A DNA stretch of 64,000 bases, from positions 1,302,001-1,366,000 of the forward strand of contig JAZGTN010000188.1 of the NCBI GenBank assembly GCA_037783415.1, written 5' to 3'. Shown one piece after another: positions 11,601 through 23,700 of this stretch (its first letter is position 1; every line of letters begins with the position of its first letter). The notes beneath the pieces were generated by a model. It did no database searches. It saw nothing but the letters and a program-made list of their open reading frames with translations, and was not told the origin of the DNA. The DNA comes from Leptasterias polaris (lineage: Eukaryota > Echinodermata > Asteroidea > Forcipulatida > Asteriidae). Made by a program: the position numbers and the translations under genes.

Positions 11601-13462
11601 TTTCCTTGGCTTAATGTAGTTAAGTTGGAGGAAAAAACAATTTGTTATCTACCAGTGATTTTTATTTTATCAATTGGCAAGGAACATTCGCCGTCGATCT
11701 TTTTAGAACATGACATAATTTAAAATAACAAGAAGATATACATTTTGAATGATTTAAAACATTCCGTGCATGTTTGATTTACAGCGGAGTGTCAAGATCA
11801 AAGACTCTAAGTTTGGTGTGGCATTAGTGCTGGAATCTTCAGTTCAGGTATGTCAACACATCTATCTAGATTTTAGAATATGTTAAATCTACTCAAAAGC
11901 CAATTATTGTAAAAATTGAACCAACCAAAGATCGTGAACTATTTGTAGGAATTGGTTGTTAATATGAAGTAAACCATTACCATGCAGTGAAGATTGGGTC
12001 TTGATAATGCTATTTCTTAATTAATAAATACCTTAGACAGGTTATGCATCTTGATTGACCAATCACATGGGAGTTTATTTACATGTGATATAAAGACCGG
12101 CTCTTGCAATCAGTAAATAAGTGGCACCTGAAACCTGCAATGATTGTAAAAAAGTTCTATATGACTGTGTGTGGTGTTATCAACAACTCTTCTTCCTTTT
12201 CTTTTTTTGCATGATTCTGTTTCGATTTGGTTAGAGTTGTGCAGCAGTAGTGCACATGCATACCACAATTATGCTCAAAGTATGAGCAGCCTTCTCTGCA
12301 ACAAACATACCAACGTATCATTCATACAAAATTGAGCTAAATATTTGTTTTCTCCAGAAGACAATTAGAGTATAATGATAGAAATGTCAAGCAGAAATCG
12401 GCTCTTCTTATCAGAGCAAAAATATATTTCTTACTTGGTGTCTCCGCAAACCTTATTGATTTAAATATTTGTAAATTAAAGAAAAGGTTGTCATCCCGGT
12501 ATTGCTCATTTGTAGAGCTCATATCGTGTTTTCTTTGATGGGTACAGAACAACCAGCTTGTTAATGATATGTTTGTTATTTTACAGAGTGGTAGCTATGT
12601 TCTTGGATTTCGTATTGACCCTGCGGACAAGCTTCAAGATGTTGTTAAAGAGATTCAATCCCTTCACCGTGTATATAGCTCTAGTCCTATCTTTGGTGTA
12701 GAATATGAATCTGAAGATCGGCCTCAAACAAGCGAAGAATTAACCATTGAGAACCCACAAGATGGTGTAGACATTGTCAATGACGATGAACAATCAGATG
12801 CATTTGCGGTCAGTAATTCATGTGATTCTTTTTTTATGTTCTGTTAAACTTTTTTATTTGAGGAAAGTGTATTTTTTTAATTATATTTGATGTTAAATGA
12901 GGAGCAGATTAATCGAACAATTTTCAAAGAAGTTCTTAGAGTATAAAGGTTATAAACATACAGTGTGGATTTGTGGATACAAATGTCAGTGTGTATGAGC
13001 TTAATCAGTGATGTAGTGAACTAAATAATGACCTATGGAAAAGCTACACAGTTTGTATGCTCAACACAGTTAAATACATATAAACTTGATCATTATCAGC
13101 TGTCAGCTAAATAAATCGGCCTATAAATTGTATACAAATTGAAAAATGCCAGTCTGGTTAGTGAAGACTGCAAGGCTCTCGCATAAACTAACTTCGGGAA
13201 ATCTATGTGAACCTTGTATGTGGGTTTTAACATTTTTTGAAGGAAGCATTTTGGGCACTTTAACAGTTCCCAAAGTAAGAAATAGTCTTACTTGGTTAAG
13301 TAATCTGTATTGTACTGTTTTTGTTAACAGGCTTATTTTGCTGACGGTGACAAACAAAAAGACAGACCTCCAGTGTACTCTGAAGAGCTTGGTCTGGCCA
13401 TTGAGAAGCTCAAGAATGGATTCACATTGTCTAATCTGTGGGAAGTAGTGGAACAGAAATGA
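2660..13462 (+). CDS. BBS5: BBS5, BBSome subunit (10 exons, 351 aa)
   Basis: BBS5 is a subunit of the BBSome, the coat-like complex that moves membrane proteins into and out of cilia. The family has two PH-like (DM16) repeats that bind phosphoinositides. Coding exons are 2660-2739, 5771-5853, 6686-6751, 9155-9204, 9613-9740, 10584-10719, 11274-11369, 11785-11847, 12587-12808 and 13331-13462. All introns are GT-AG and every phase joins. Diagnostic stretches include [33 protein letters not shown]-like [55 protein letters not shown] and [16 protein letters not shown]. The length fits the family (about 340 aa). The start is supported by an in-frame TGA two codons upstream (2654-2656). Nothing in the coding sequence looks broken. 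Introns 1-3 are loaded with mobile elements. Confidence 0.97.
3101..3453 (+). pseudogene. SAP-domain ORF fragment inside the MULE-like element
   Basis: The ORF opens with [20 protein letters not shown] (start 3104) and continues into a helix-extended-helix pattern, [20 protein letters not shown], which matches the SAP DNA-binding fold (leucines plus a G-(K/R)-K-x-E-L motif). Such SAP heads occur at the start of many repeat-borne invertebrate ORFs. A pyrimidine tract and AG stand directly before it (ending 3100), so it may be the second exon of a spliced transcript. Around 3425-3450 a tac-cac microsatellite shifts the frame, and the downstream '[10 protein letters not shown]' reading continues in another frame. 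It is probably a decayed fragment. Only the SAP assignment is reasonably secure. Confidence 0.55.
3496..4010. repeat. Foldback family F1 (CGCCCC type), partial copy
   Basis: The start 'cgacacagtcgccccctaag', followed by 'gattttctaaggggaaatt', recurs at 39540-39720. The following AT-rich body ('aataaataaacgtaa', 'gagacttaataaataaa', 'gcactgcagttgcccttgtt') recurs at about 40010-40680. One arm plus the interior is present here and the opposite arm is missing. It is nested in the MULE-like element. Confidence 0.7.
4921..5770. other. Remainder of BBS5 intron 1
   Basis: I see no gene, RNA or clear repeat boundary here. The sequence is AT-rich with short low-complexity stretches. Short ORFs have no family resemblance or codon signature. 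Confidence 0.5.
6292..6645 (+). repeat. 13-bp minisatellite in BBS5 intron 2
   Basis: About 27 tandem copies of the 13-bp unit attgattatgatg, with scattered units where 'gatgatt' becomes 'gatggtt'. The array ends about 40 bp before exon 3. The unit contains TGATTGAT/TGATTAT phrases that resemble homeodomain sites, which may be fortuitous in such AT-rich repeats. Confidence 0.95.
6779..6902. repeat. Short inverted-repeat element, family R2
   Basis: The ends are inverted copies: 'aggtttgcggtgacaccatg' near 6781 and its complement near 6877-6897. The interior has a second hairpin, built on 'agtagtggttgttctgagaa' and 'gaaccactactact'. The same terminal motif bounds the larger element at 20647-21165, and a fragment occurs near 12437. 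Confidence 0.75.
7361..7415 (-). repeat. tRNA-like segment (degenerate tRNA or SINE head)
   Basis: On the minus strand a perfect B-box-type phrase, GGGTTCGAATCCC, is preceded by an anticodon-arm-like region and a weak A-box (TTGGTTTAAA). An intact cloverleaf acceptor stem is not evident, so this is a pol-III-derived repeat or tRNA relic rather than a functional tRNA. Confidence 0.45.
7504..7983. repeat. Long-TIR MITE in BBS5 intron 3
   Basis: The ends are inverted: 'gctccaagatcaaatt' at 7505 and 'aaatttgaccttggagc' at about 7964-7980. The complementarity continues inward ('gagtccttatgaaaatg', 'tctctaacctc' against the 7880-7950 region) for about 100 bp per side. It is a non-coding foldback. 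No convincing target duplication was found. Confidence 0.65.
8151..9037. mobile_element. hAT-type non-autonomous element, 887 bp, perfect 8-bp TSD
   Basis: The terminal inverted repeats start CAGTGTTGTA and end CTACAACACTG. They are flanked by the identical octamer CTTATAGG (8143-8150 and 9038-9045), as expected of hAT transposition. Each arm is filled with repeats of GACTCGGACTCG and GTGACTCG motifs, giving long complementary flanks around an unrelated unique core. There is no transposase ORF. It lies wholly in BBS5 intron 3. Confidence 0.88.
9391..9470 (-). repeat. tRNA(Leu/Ser)-like relic or SINE head
   Basis: The minus strand reads TGGCCAAGCAGTCAAGTGC (A-box-like), a long variable-arm-like middle and GTGGGTTCGAGTTC (B-box-like), the spacing of a class II tRNA. 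The acceptor ends do not pair convincingly. It sits in BBS5 intron 4, so a SINE remnant is the likelier reading. Confidence 0.45.
9914..10073. repeat. Short MITE, family with GGGCTCAATTTCATAG ends
   Basis: The left end gggctcaatttcatagat is mirrored by 'tgtatgaaagtgggccc' on the right, with a 'gcttagcagaaaattg...' interior that also folds back. Related ends are seen at 32295 (ggcccaatttcatagcag) and more divergently at 50367-50500. It lies in BBS5 intron 5. Confidence 0.6.
10794..10840 (+). repeat. Solo end of TTAA-type MITE family
   Basis: TTAA followed by 'aggcagggtatacttttggt' resembles the left end of the complete element at 29391-29770. No matching right end is seen before exon 7, so this is a truncated copy in BBS5 intron 6. 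Confidence 0.5.
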
Positions 13463-16400
13463 GCAGGATGATGTGCATAAGGCATGGATTACTCTGCATG
13501 TACTGTCATGTAAATGTCAGAAAGCAACAAATAGTGAAGTCATAAGGATGTTATTAACTGGATGGTGAATACAGATGATCATTGAAGACACATCCTGTCA
13601 CCCAAGGAGACAGCCGTCATTATAGTGTACTGTGTATCTCATCCTGTACTTGACAATCCTCCATGAGGTTGACACACATGGAATGCCTTTGACAGTTTCA
13701 TGCACATAATCACACACACATGTTCTACCATAGATTGTACTTTAGGGATATTCTTATGGGTTATTCACAAATCCCAATCAAGGAAGTCCTTGGTTTGTTC
13801 ATTTACCTTGATCCCTTGATATCGATGGGTAGACAAGCTAACATCCAACCAATAAAACATGGACCAGACAAGAGTTTGGTTTGGGATACTTTCATTGTCA
13901 TTCTGATGTTACTTTTCTGAAGATTTTCTTGAGGGATACACTTACATTTTGTGGAACCTGGTTTATTTTGAGTTTATTATTCCAAATTGTTTCATGGATG
14001 TACTTTTCAGAGGATTGTATAAACTGTCTGGAGAATCATTATATTTTTCTCTTTTGGTAAAAGGCTTTAGTTTTAATATGTAAAACTAGTTTTGGTGCAA
14101 CATATTATGTTGTTGTTAGTAAAACCATGCACACTAAACACTACATCCATACACGCCGCGGCGATTCCACCAATAGAGGGCGTTCTCTGGAAGCCATGAT
14201 CCCATCAGCATGTTTTGGGTGTGGTAGTCTAAAAATTAAATTTGTAATGAGATCTTGGGCCTGGGCAACACGTATGAAATGCAATTTGATCTAGGTTTTG
14301 TAAATTAAATGTTTATTACACTTTACCAACACTTACCAACAGGTTAGACCTGCTTGTTGTTGGACTTACTGAAGGTTTGATTCGTTGGAACTTTTATCAG
14401 GAAAAAAGTGTAAGACAAGTTCATTATTATAAGGAATTAATTTTGTCAAAGGTTGTTACTTATTCACCCCCCAGAAATGTGATGATTCTGTAGGTAAAGG
14501 CAGTGTGTTATGTAATCCTTGCTTTGTTACATGTATGTGTCTTACTGTAGTTCTGGCCCTCATACTTGTATGTGATTCCCAGTGACACTTACTGTACCAG
14601 AACCCTTTAATCTGTACAGTTTTGTACAATACTTGTTTTATTTGTCAAATTAGTTTGATGTGTTCATTTGTATAAAGTTTGAAATCCTATTTATATTGTT
14701 CTTTAATGTTTTAGCTTTTATAAAATAAAGAGTATTTAGATTTATTATGAATTCTAATAAAAGTATGTGGGATTAAAACAAATTGAAGCAAACAATATTA
14801 CTTAGAATGAAAACAGCCACAACAATAGCATAAACTTTGACTTTTCACTTATTTTATTTCTTGTACTTGAAAAGCTTCTGGATATATTTTAATTTCCATC
14901 GGTTTGAGAATTTATCTTTAGGATTTTAATTTGAGAAAGTACTTTGTCTTTAAATGTGTTTTTGTAGTGCAATGTATAAGAATGGTGCCTGGCCATAGCA
15001 AACATTCAAGTGTTTTGCAGGCATGATATTCTTCCTACTTTAATCTGATTTCCAATTTTATTTTGTCCTCAGAAAAATCAGGGAAATTATTATTAAACAG
15101 CCTGATATGCCCATCAAAACCTATGCAATTGTGTATGTAGGTCAGTTCTTGTTCCCAATAAAATATTCCTACTTTTTTTCCCCAAGGACCAAATGTTATG
15201 CCGGGTTTCATGAATATTTGTATTTAATGTCGTATAACATTACGATTGCATTAATTGGTGGACTTTTTCTTCTTGTTGGGATTTCTCATCTTAAAATGAC
15301 CATGGATATTATCCAGACCCTGTTAAGTGAATTATAACATTTTGTTTGATGTTTCCCCCCCCCCAACTTCAAACACCTTATTTGTCATTGTGTCTGGGCA
15401 AGTATTTTAAATAGTGTAGTTTTGTTGCCACAGTACATACATGTACCGACCAGCGTGTTCCAATTATTAGCAATCCAATTTTTACTTAGAAGTTACCTTT
15501 TACTGTTGGACTTAGGAGTTGGGAAAAGTTTTGGTGTATGAAGAATTCAAGAAAGGTTTTGGTAAAAGATCATCCAATTTCCTTAGATTTCCTTGGGTTT
15601 TGACAACTAGTTTCATGTAGTTATGACAGACATGTCAAAGTATACGACATGGCTTCTTTAGTTACATACAATCTAAGTGCATCATTATTGTATTGCTCCC
15701 GATAGTAGCTGAAAAGTTATGCAATTCCTGCATGTTTGATGCTCCCAATGTCAACAAAACAATGAATGAATACTTCACACACTCAGACTTGGACATCATC
15801 TACCGTTTGTTGAAAAATAGTTGTTTTATTCATTAATATACAAAATATAGTATTTCATTTTAACGTGTTGCATACAGTCTGTGTTATAAGTTAAGTTGAA
15901 GACTTTTGTGATATCACTCCAGATGAAATAAAAAATGCTTTATAAATACTTATAATTCTCAATGTTTACGCACAGAAAAGATTTGAGTAGATAAACTAGA
16001 ACTCTAAAACCATCTTAAAACCGTTCATTGATATCCACTGCCATGCTTTAGTATAAAACATAAAAATCAGACGGATTTCGGTTACATCTTGCAAAACTTC
16101 CTGTATTATTTCACCTGTAATTCTCTATTGACCTATTCTGTCAGCATTTTGGGAGTAAAAATGTTTGAAAACGAATTGACTCCCAGTATGGCGGAAAAGG
16201 TAGACATGCATTGTGCTGAGGTGCTTTCCATGTCGTACAAGGGGTCAATACACTATTTAAAATGACATCTAAGCTGTCATCTTATTTGTGTTTATGGACT
16301 TCAGCACTGTTTTGTACATTATCTTCATATTGTTCTGTATATTTTTGTCGACATATAAAATAGATGAGCCATAATGAAATGCTTTACTTGGTAGTTTTAT

Positions 16401-17772
16401 TTATGTTTGTGTGAGCGTGTCTACTCATTGAATTGAAGCCGAGAACTGTAACAAAAGGGATCCGGGCGTTATGACAGAGCAAAGATGCCCTCCCTTTGCC
16501 ATCATGTACAAAACCAATGGGGCTGCTCTATATAAAAAAGTCCCCGAAATGGGGGGGGGGGGGGGGGGAAAGTCCCCGAAATGGGGGGGGGGGGGGGGGG
16601 GGGAAAGTCCTTGATTTACGAGGTTCACAAACTTGTTTGTTGTGAGCAATACTTTCAACATACATATTAGCCATGGCTTACATTAAATGGAAACAGTAAG
16701 CCCACCCTCTATGCACACACCAAAGGGTTTACTTAAACATTTCAGATACTTCTGATAAAACTAAACATCAATGAAAGGGCAAGATAAGGATTGGCAATGA
16801 ACCATAAAGATCCCACAGAGAAGCTGGTAATCACATGTCAATCTCAAACCAACTCATTACATAAGATCATGTACTAATGCAGGGGAATAAATGAATAAAT
16901 GTATCTCTACAGTATGGTTTGGTGTTAACTCAAATACAAGATTTGAATGCATACTAGTAATGTCATTTGGTTCATGTCCAAGGATTAATCAAAAACAATT
17001 CTATTTCTGATTCCAATCGTTAATGCTTTAGACAGTAGAAATTTAACTTAATAAAAGGATTGGAAAACAGTGATTGTTATGATCATGATCTGTGTATAAA
17101 GGTTATCCATACAAAAATTTTAATTATCAAAGACTAATATGGAAAAGGCAAGTCAAATATAATTGTAAACAAACTAACAGTATAACCTGCTGGACAATAA
17201 TTATGATAAACTTTAACTTGCTAATGTTATAACACAAAATAAATCAAATATTAAATTGTATGTAAAATCATGCATGAAAATAAAATTTCCCCTAAAATAA
17301 ATGTATACTGAGAAAAGAACTGCAACCTAAAAGTACATAATGCAACCTATAAATTAGAATATTCAACACATTCTACACTTGATGATGTATTTCAAACACA
17401 TTAAACAAAACAAAACAAAATCAACATTTGCAAGTTAAACTATTTAAAAAAAATAGTTACAGTGCTTTACACACATCAGTGTATGGGTAAAACCAAATAA
17501 TATTCCCTATCTCCGATGCAAAATTAACATCTATCAAAAACTAATTATTATTATTTATGATCATTAAAACAATACAAATGAAACCAGGAAGTTTAGATTT
17601 ATGAATTTGTTGTAGTCACTTAATTCTGGTACATTTCATTTAACAAAAGTATTTGTTTCCATTCAATAACTCAAATTTGAATGAAAAGTACCACACTACT
17701 GGTCATTCAAAGGGGTATTTGGAGAAGCACATTTAAAAACCTTCCCTACATTCAAAAGCATTATTATTTAGT
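13463..17772. other. BBS5 3' UTR and convergent intergenic region
   Basis: BBS5 transcription probably ends near the polyadenylation signals AATAAA at 14724-14729 and 14756-14761, with further candidates downstream near 15155 and 15925. The 3' UTR of the minus-strand gene must also lie in this stretch. Short ORFs here show no family resemblance. The only notable structure is the pair of G-tracts at 16551-16603. Confidence 0.5.
16540..16610 (+). repeat. Duplicated G-homopolymer tracts
   Basis: Two runs of 18 and 21 consecutive G (16551-16568 and 16583-16603) are each preceded by the same phrase gtccccgaaat and followed by aaagtcc. This is a local duplication with strong G-quadruplex potential on the + strand. 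Exact run lengths may be affected by sequencing. Confidence 0.8.
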
Positions 17773-20700
17773 TCACATATTGTCATCTGTAGTTAATGAT
17801 AACATGCTTTCTGTTCTAACATACTCCTCTGATTTATGTTCATTCTTATCATCAGGAATTCCTTTATGTCCATCATTATCAATCTCATGTTCTTTGATAT
17901 CACTTTCTTGAATTGGTTCTCCTTCCTTTGTCTCTGTCTCTCTCTCAACGTCTTGCATATCATCTTTTGGATTATCATTAACTGCATCATCATTTCCTCC
18001 TGATTCAATGTCTCCATTATCTGTGTCCTGATCATTGGTAGTATCTTGTCTGTCATCTGTTGTTGTGTTGTCATCTGTTGTTGTGTTGCCATCTTGATCC
18101 TCTCTTGGTAGTTTATCATCCAGCCCATCTTCATCATCTTGTTTCCTTGTCTCATCATTCTTAGAAACATCTTCTGGATCCTCAGTGGCACAATCACTTT
18201 GTTGATCAGGTTCTCCTGCAATGTTCTCTTTATTTGATTGGGATTCCTTCCGTACCCTAAAATATTACACAAAGAAAACAAAAAAATGTTTCATAAAAGT
18301 AGTAGAGCCACGTTCTGTATTCTGCCCCAATGCCGATATATGTATCTAATCAAGCTGAATTGTACAAGCGACAGACACTGTGTATAACACTAGAGATTTG
18401 ACACATGTTATGTGGATAACATCTAAAGATTGAAAAGTAGGTCAATAACGAGTGATGTTTCTATAAGAACAAATATCACATCTAAAATCCAATAAAATTA
18501 AGCATATTATCTTGATTCAACAGTACATGGATGAGTGACAAGCACTGATGCTACAAATCCACAGGTTTTCTGTTGTGGGATTCGAACGCACAACCGCTGC
18601 ATTTTATAGCAGATTTCTTAACCACTTGTTCGAATCCTGAATTAGTGGCGGGTACCACAAATAACTTCATTGATGTTATAAGTGCATCATGGATAAAGAA
18701 GACTCTATTTTCACTCATACAATGATGAGCGATTACCCCTGTATACAATGGTTCCCTGCAGAGTCCTTCAGGAAACAATCCACAAGCTACATGTATACCT
18801 TGGGTGGTATTCCTATATTTTTCTACCTGGATTTTTCCACAGGACTGGCAAAGCATTGAGTATACAGCGCTTATCACAAATGAGTGTAATGATAAAACCA
18901 AAATAGTATTCTTGATACCCAATGCATACCTCAATAGCCATATGCATGTCCCAATGTGCATGATTGGCGCACAATGGATTCTGGCTGAAATCCGAGTCCC
19001 AGCAACACCGGCAACTATCATGGCGCGCTGAATTTGAAGCAATGCGGTACACAATTATAACCTGGCATAGTTATATGTAAGCTACAACATGGCGTCCATT
19101 TTGACAGCTTGATTTATTTTGTAACTGAACTCGGTTTCCAAGATGCATTACACTATGTTTTTAAGATAGCGCTTGTGCATTTGGGCCGTTAAATTGTTTG
19201 CAATACTTACTGCTTAAGTTACAGGTACTGAACTGGTATCCTGCACCGAGCATGCAGTGATATTAATATTTTGTTTCATGTGTTTATTTCCCAACCAATG
19301 GAGTATAACCAAGTCATTGTTATGGAGAGTAAGACAGGATAGGTTTACCTGAGCCATAGAGGAGTTCTATCTCTACTATCAGTACTGGCTGGACGCTCTT
19401 CTTTCTTATCAGCTTTCTCTTTTGCCTGTGACTGTTATGCATGAACATGAATATGAACATGAATGAAAAGGAACTATATGTACATGTATGTTTCACTGAA
19501 GTGCAAACTGTAAATACTACAGTATGGGTTAAAGAGACACTTTGCCTTTGGATGGGGCGTCTTGAGCTATAAAAAGCATTTGTTCTGAAATGAATAATAT
19601 GGTTGGAAAGGCGTTTTAAAAATAGAAAATTATGATCCACACAAATATACCATGAAATTGTTGTGATTTCTTTTTGCCTTTGTGAACTATTACGATCCGC
19701 CATTCTTTGGAGTCAAAAATTTGGTTCCACAAAATGGCAGATCAAGTTAGTAATTATTTTCTACATTTAAAACATCACTTCATTTCATAACAAACGCTTT
19801 TATAGCCCAAAGTGCCCAATCCAAAGGCAACATGTTTTTTTAATATAATGGATAACCTAGGTATTTAACCCTTTGGAGACCATAGCGGATGGAAACGGCT
19901 TGTACCAAAATGACCGTATTTCCACTCAAACAAAAAGGTCAAAGTAAAGGTCATGACCTAAATTGACATTTTTCAATATTTCCATGTTAACATAGTATCA
20001 AAAACAAAACTAAGTTTCCGTTTTATTATTTGTTCATACCGTTTTACAAGAAAACAAAATTGTTAAAAAAATCAACAATAATAAAACCATGTCGGAGTGT
20101 ATGAGGATGATTATACAGAATCTAATGGCCTCTAGAGGGTTAGGCAACAATGTGCAGATTACTCAATCTCTCAATGTGTCAACATACCATCAGTCATGGC
20201 ACTTACTGATGATATGAAAAGGCCAATTCTCATATGCATGTGAGTTGAAAATGGAATGACAGGCAAATTTCATTACATATGAATCTCTGCTTTACATTCA
20301 CATTTAAAGGATGTGATTATGTTCATGCCATCCCACTACCCATCCTAAAACAACCTGTGCTGCTTTGTTACTTCTTTTGCACAGGAAGATGGAGACTACT
20401 CTGATCATAGAGTGAATATTCCCTGGTATTTACCTCCATCTTTTCTTGCACATACTTTCTTGCTGCTTCACGATCATCTGTAATAAATAAAGAAACTGTG
20501 GTAAAACAAATGAGCAGAAAACACACCTAATGAAATCTTACACTTAACTGTAAATAAAACAACTGGAAAACAACAAAGGCTGTAAATTTGCTAATATGTT
20601 ACCTTCATAGTTTTGTTTTATTGAACCATTAAACATTAAACAATTCAGAGAGGTTTGCAGTAACAAGTACCATGTCTTGAGGAACTGTGTTGTGCTGACA

Positions 20701-23700
20701 TAGGCTTCCACATCAGTGACATTTGGCTACCACTCTTCCCGACTAAAGGATCTCCTATATCCAAGGTCACATCTCCAACCCCTTAGACTTGGGTCTTCTT
20801 TACCCTCAGCTCTAGGTTCCCTCACCCTCCCTGTGCTTATCTACAACTGATTCAGTTCAGTGAGCACACACTCCTTACCCACCCTCAATAGGTTTCAGTT
20901 TAGGTTTAGTCCCAGCTCCAGCCTACATGCTTCACAGCTTTATACCAGTTCCTGTTCCCGCCTTCGTGCATCACTGAGCTAAGCCCAACTCCCAGTTAAT
21001 CCCCTACAGGCAGTACATAAGCAGCATCCAGCAACAGAGTCCAGCATTCTCCTGAAGACGATCAGAGCATACTGATCGAAACGTTGAGTCGTTAACTACC
21101 GGTTCTTTTCAGAACCAACAGTACTCAAAAGAGATTTTAACATGGTGTTACTGCAAACCTCTCTTAGTTATACTCCCACCATGCAAAGCTTCAAATCCTA
21201 CTTATTTAACAAATTGATAATACAGGTTTTCACAGCAATTTTCGGCAATTGAGCGGCCAATTTCATTTTCTTTCTTGATTTTTAGGTGTTCGGCTCGACA
21301 GCCGAAAACCTATTGTTATTGTTAAGTTTTTTGTTTTTTTTAGGTGTTCGGCTCTTCAGCCGAAAACCTATTGTTATTGTTAAGTTTTTAGTTTTTTAGT
21401 TTTTTTTTCTTTTTCTGCCTCTTCTTCTTCCTTCTGAACCTTCTCTTGCAGATTTAGCAAAAAGTAAAAGTTGTACAAACTTGAAACTTGGCATATACTT
21501 GAACCTTGATATGAAGACGGCATGCAAACAACGACGTCATTATGACGTCATCAGGTGTCGAATTACAAGGTTTTTAGAAAAAAATAATCTAATCTTTGAA
21601 ATTCTGTAACAAATCACACTTAAGAGGCCGGCGGTTGCTTTATGCGGGATCATACTTAGGTCATATAGGTCTTTATTTTTTGTCGTGTGCGTGACCTCAC
21701 ATGACCCTACTTCTGGTCGAAACCGGAAGTGCCTTAAAACTTGAATGTGGCAAATTTTTTGGAGTTGTTTTTAACGATGTTGTAACCTGGCAAGTGCCTG
21801 GTTTAGAAAAATAGGACCGGTGACGTCACATAATTCAAAAGCGCCCTCTAGCGGCAGGTTTAAAACAGTTCAAAACACACTTTGACAAGATGTCTGTGGC
21901 AAAGTTTATGAGAAACTCTTCAAAACTGGTAAATATGATGATCTTTATGCAGGCAACATATTTGTGAAGTTGTAGTATGATGACGTCATCATGTGTCACG
22001 TGGCAAGGCCTTGAAGGTGCACTTTTTGAAGCCGTGTATCTACTAAATTAAACAGCCGATGGAGTTGAAACTTTGTGTACTGTTAGACATTTACCATGGC
22101 TTGTGAAATGTGAAGTGACGTCATGATGACGTCATCAAATTATTTTTTACAATTTTTTATAAAATCAAAGCTTAGTATTTGAAAAAATCATAACTCCCGA
22201 ACCAGACATTGGATTTTTGTTATCTACATATCATCAGAAAGGTATTCCAAAACTGAATGGATGATACACAAAGTGTGACCCCGTTTGACCTTGTCTTCCG
22301 GTTGAAACCGGAAGTTGAAGTTTATTAACAGAAAAAATCATAAATCATGAACCACAAAGTCGATTTTAACAATATACACATCATCGGACAGGTCGTGGAA
22401 AGTTCAACAAAAGTTACACAGAACCTGACCCCATTTGACCTTGACTTCCGGTTCAATCCGGAAGTTGAAGTTAAGTAATTGAAAATAAAAACTCCTGAAC
22501 CACATTTTGGATTTTTGCAATCTATACATCATTGGAAAAGCATTTTATCAACTTCACAAATGGTACGCATCCATTTGACCTTAAACTCTTACACAAAATG
22601 TGGCCCGTGTGACCTTTACTTCCAGTCGAAAACGGAATTGAAGTGAAAATAAATATTCCAATGACCAATGTTCAGCGATGCGTTAAACAATAAACCAAGA
22701 GGATGAGCAATAAACAATAAACCAAGAGGATGAGCAATAAACAATAAACCAAGAGGATGAGCAATAAACAATAAACCAAGAGGATGAGCAATAAACAATA
22801 AACCAAGAGGATGAGCAATAAACAATAAACCAAGAGGATGAGCAATAAACAATAAACCAAGAGGATGAGCAATAAACAATAAACCAAGAGGATGAGCAAT
22901 AAACAATAAACCAAGAGGATGAGCAATTTCAGAGGAGATTTTGTTGAGAATATTAGGCAAGATACAATCAGGTCCAGGAGATTTATTAGAAGGGAGCTTT
23001 TTAAGCAACGCAGCAATTTGGCTGGCAGAAACTGAAATGCGAGACAACTCAGGAATATGCAATGAGCAAGGCGGCGGGAGGTGGGGAACTGGACCTGATT
23101 GTTTACAAACAGAACAGAACTAATCACTGAAGGCAGATGAAATTATGTCAGGGCTGGTTATTTTACAGTTATTGTGATAAAATGATGGAGGCGGGGGCGA
23201 TTGTTTCCTGCCTCTGACAAAGGACCAGAAACTACGTCGATTGTCATTACATTCGAACAAGTGATTAACATAACTCCAGTAAGTTTTACGGGAGGTTTTT
23301 TGGACTATATTGCGAGCAATTTTGTAATTAGTCCAGTCAAGTGGGCGACCAAATTTACGGGCTAAATTGAACAGTTTGTGTTTTTCGTTAATCAGTTTCT
23401 TAAGTTCTGGGGTGATCCAAGGTGTATGACGGGATCTTCGTTTGGAGACCTTTGGAATAGAATCACGGATAGCAGCATCAAACAAATCATTGAAGTTCTC
23501 TGTGGACTCGTTGATGTCGTTGGTATCTATGAACACAGACCAGGGAACCAGATGAATTAAGTGTTTTAAATGTTCGAAGTCGAGTACGATGGTGGTTGCC
23601 CATGATCGAAGGGGAGAGATCAATATTGAAATCGCCTAAAAGAAGACAGCCGTCAAATGAGTCAATGTTGTGGGTTTCCATGGCCTGACCGAGCTTTGCC

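Noticed and set aside
17793..18281. 162-residue minus-strand open frame overlapping the last exon of the unrecognised gene
   Set aside because: It is a shadow frame of the acidic exon, rich in M/Q/R as expected of a shifted GAT/GAA reading. The spliced frame ending at 17773 fits the upstream exons.
22672..23127. Leucine-rich repeat membrane protein (LLILLVYCL repeats)
   Set aside because: It is another frame of the 27-bp minisatellite. The LINE reading (IAHPLGLLF after KSPGPD) explains the sequence.
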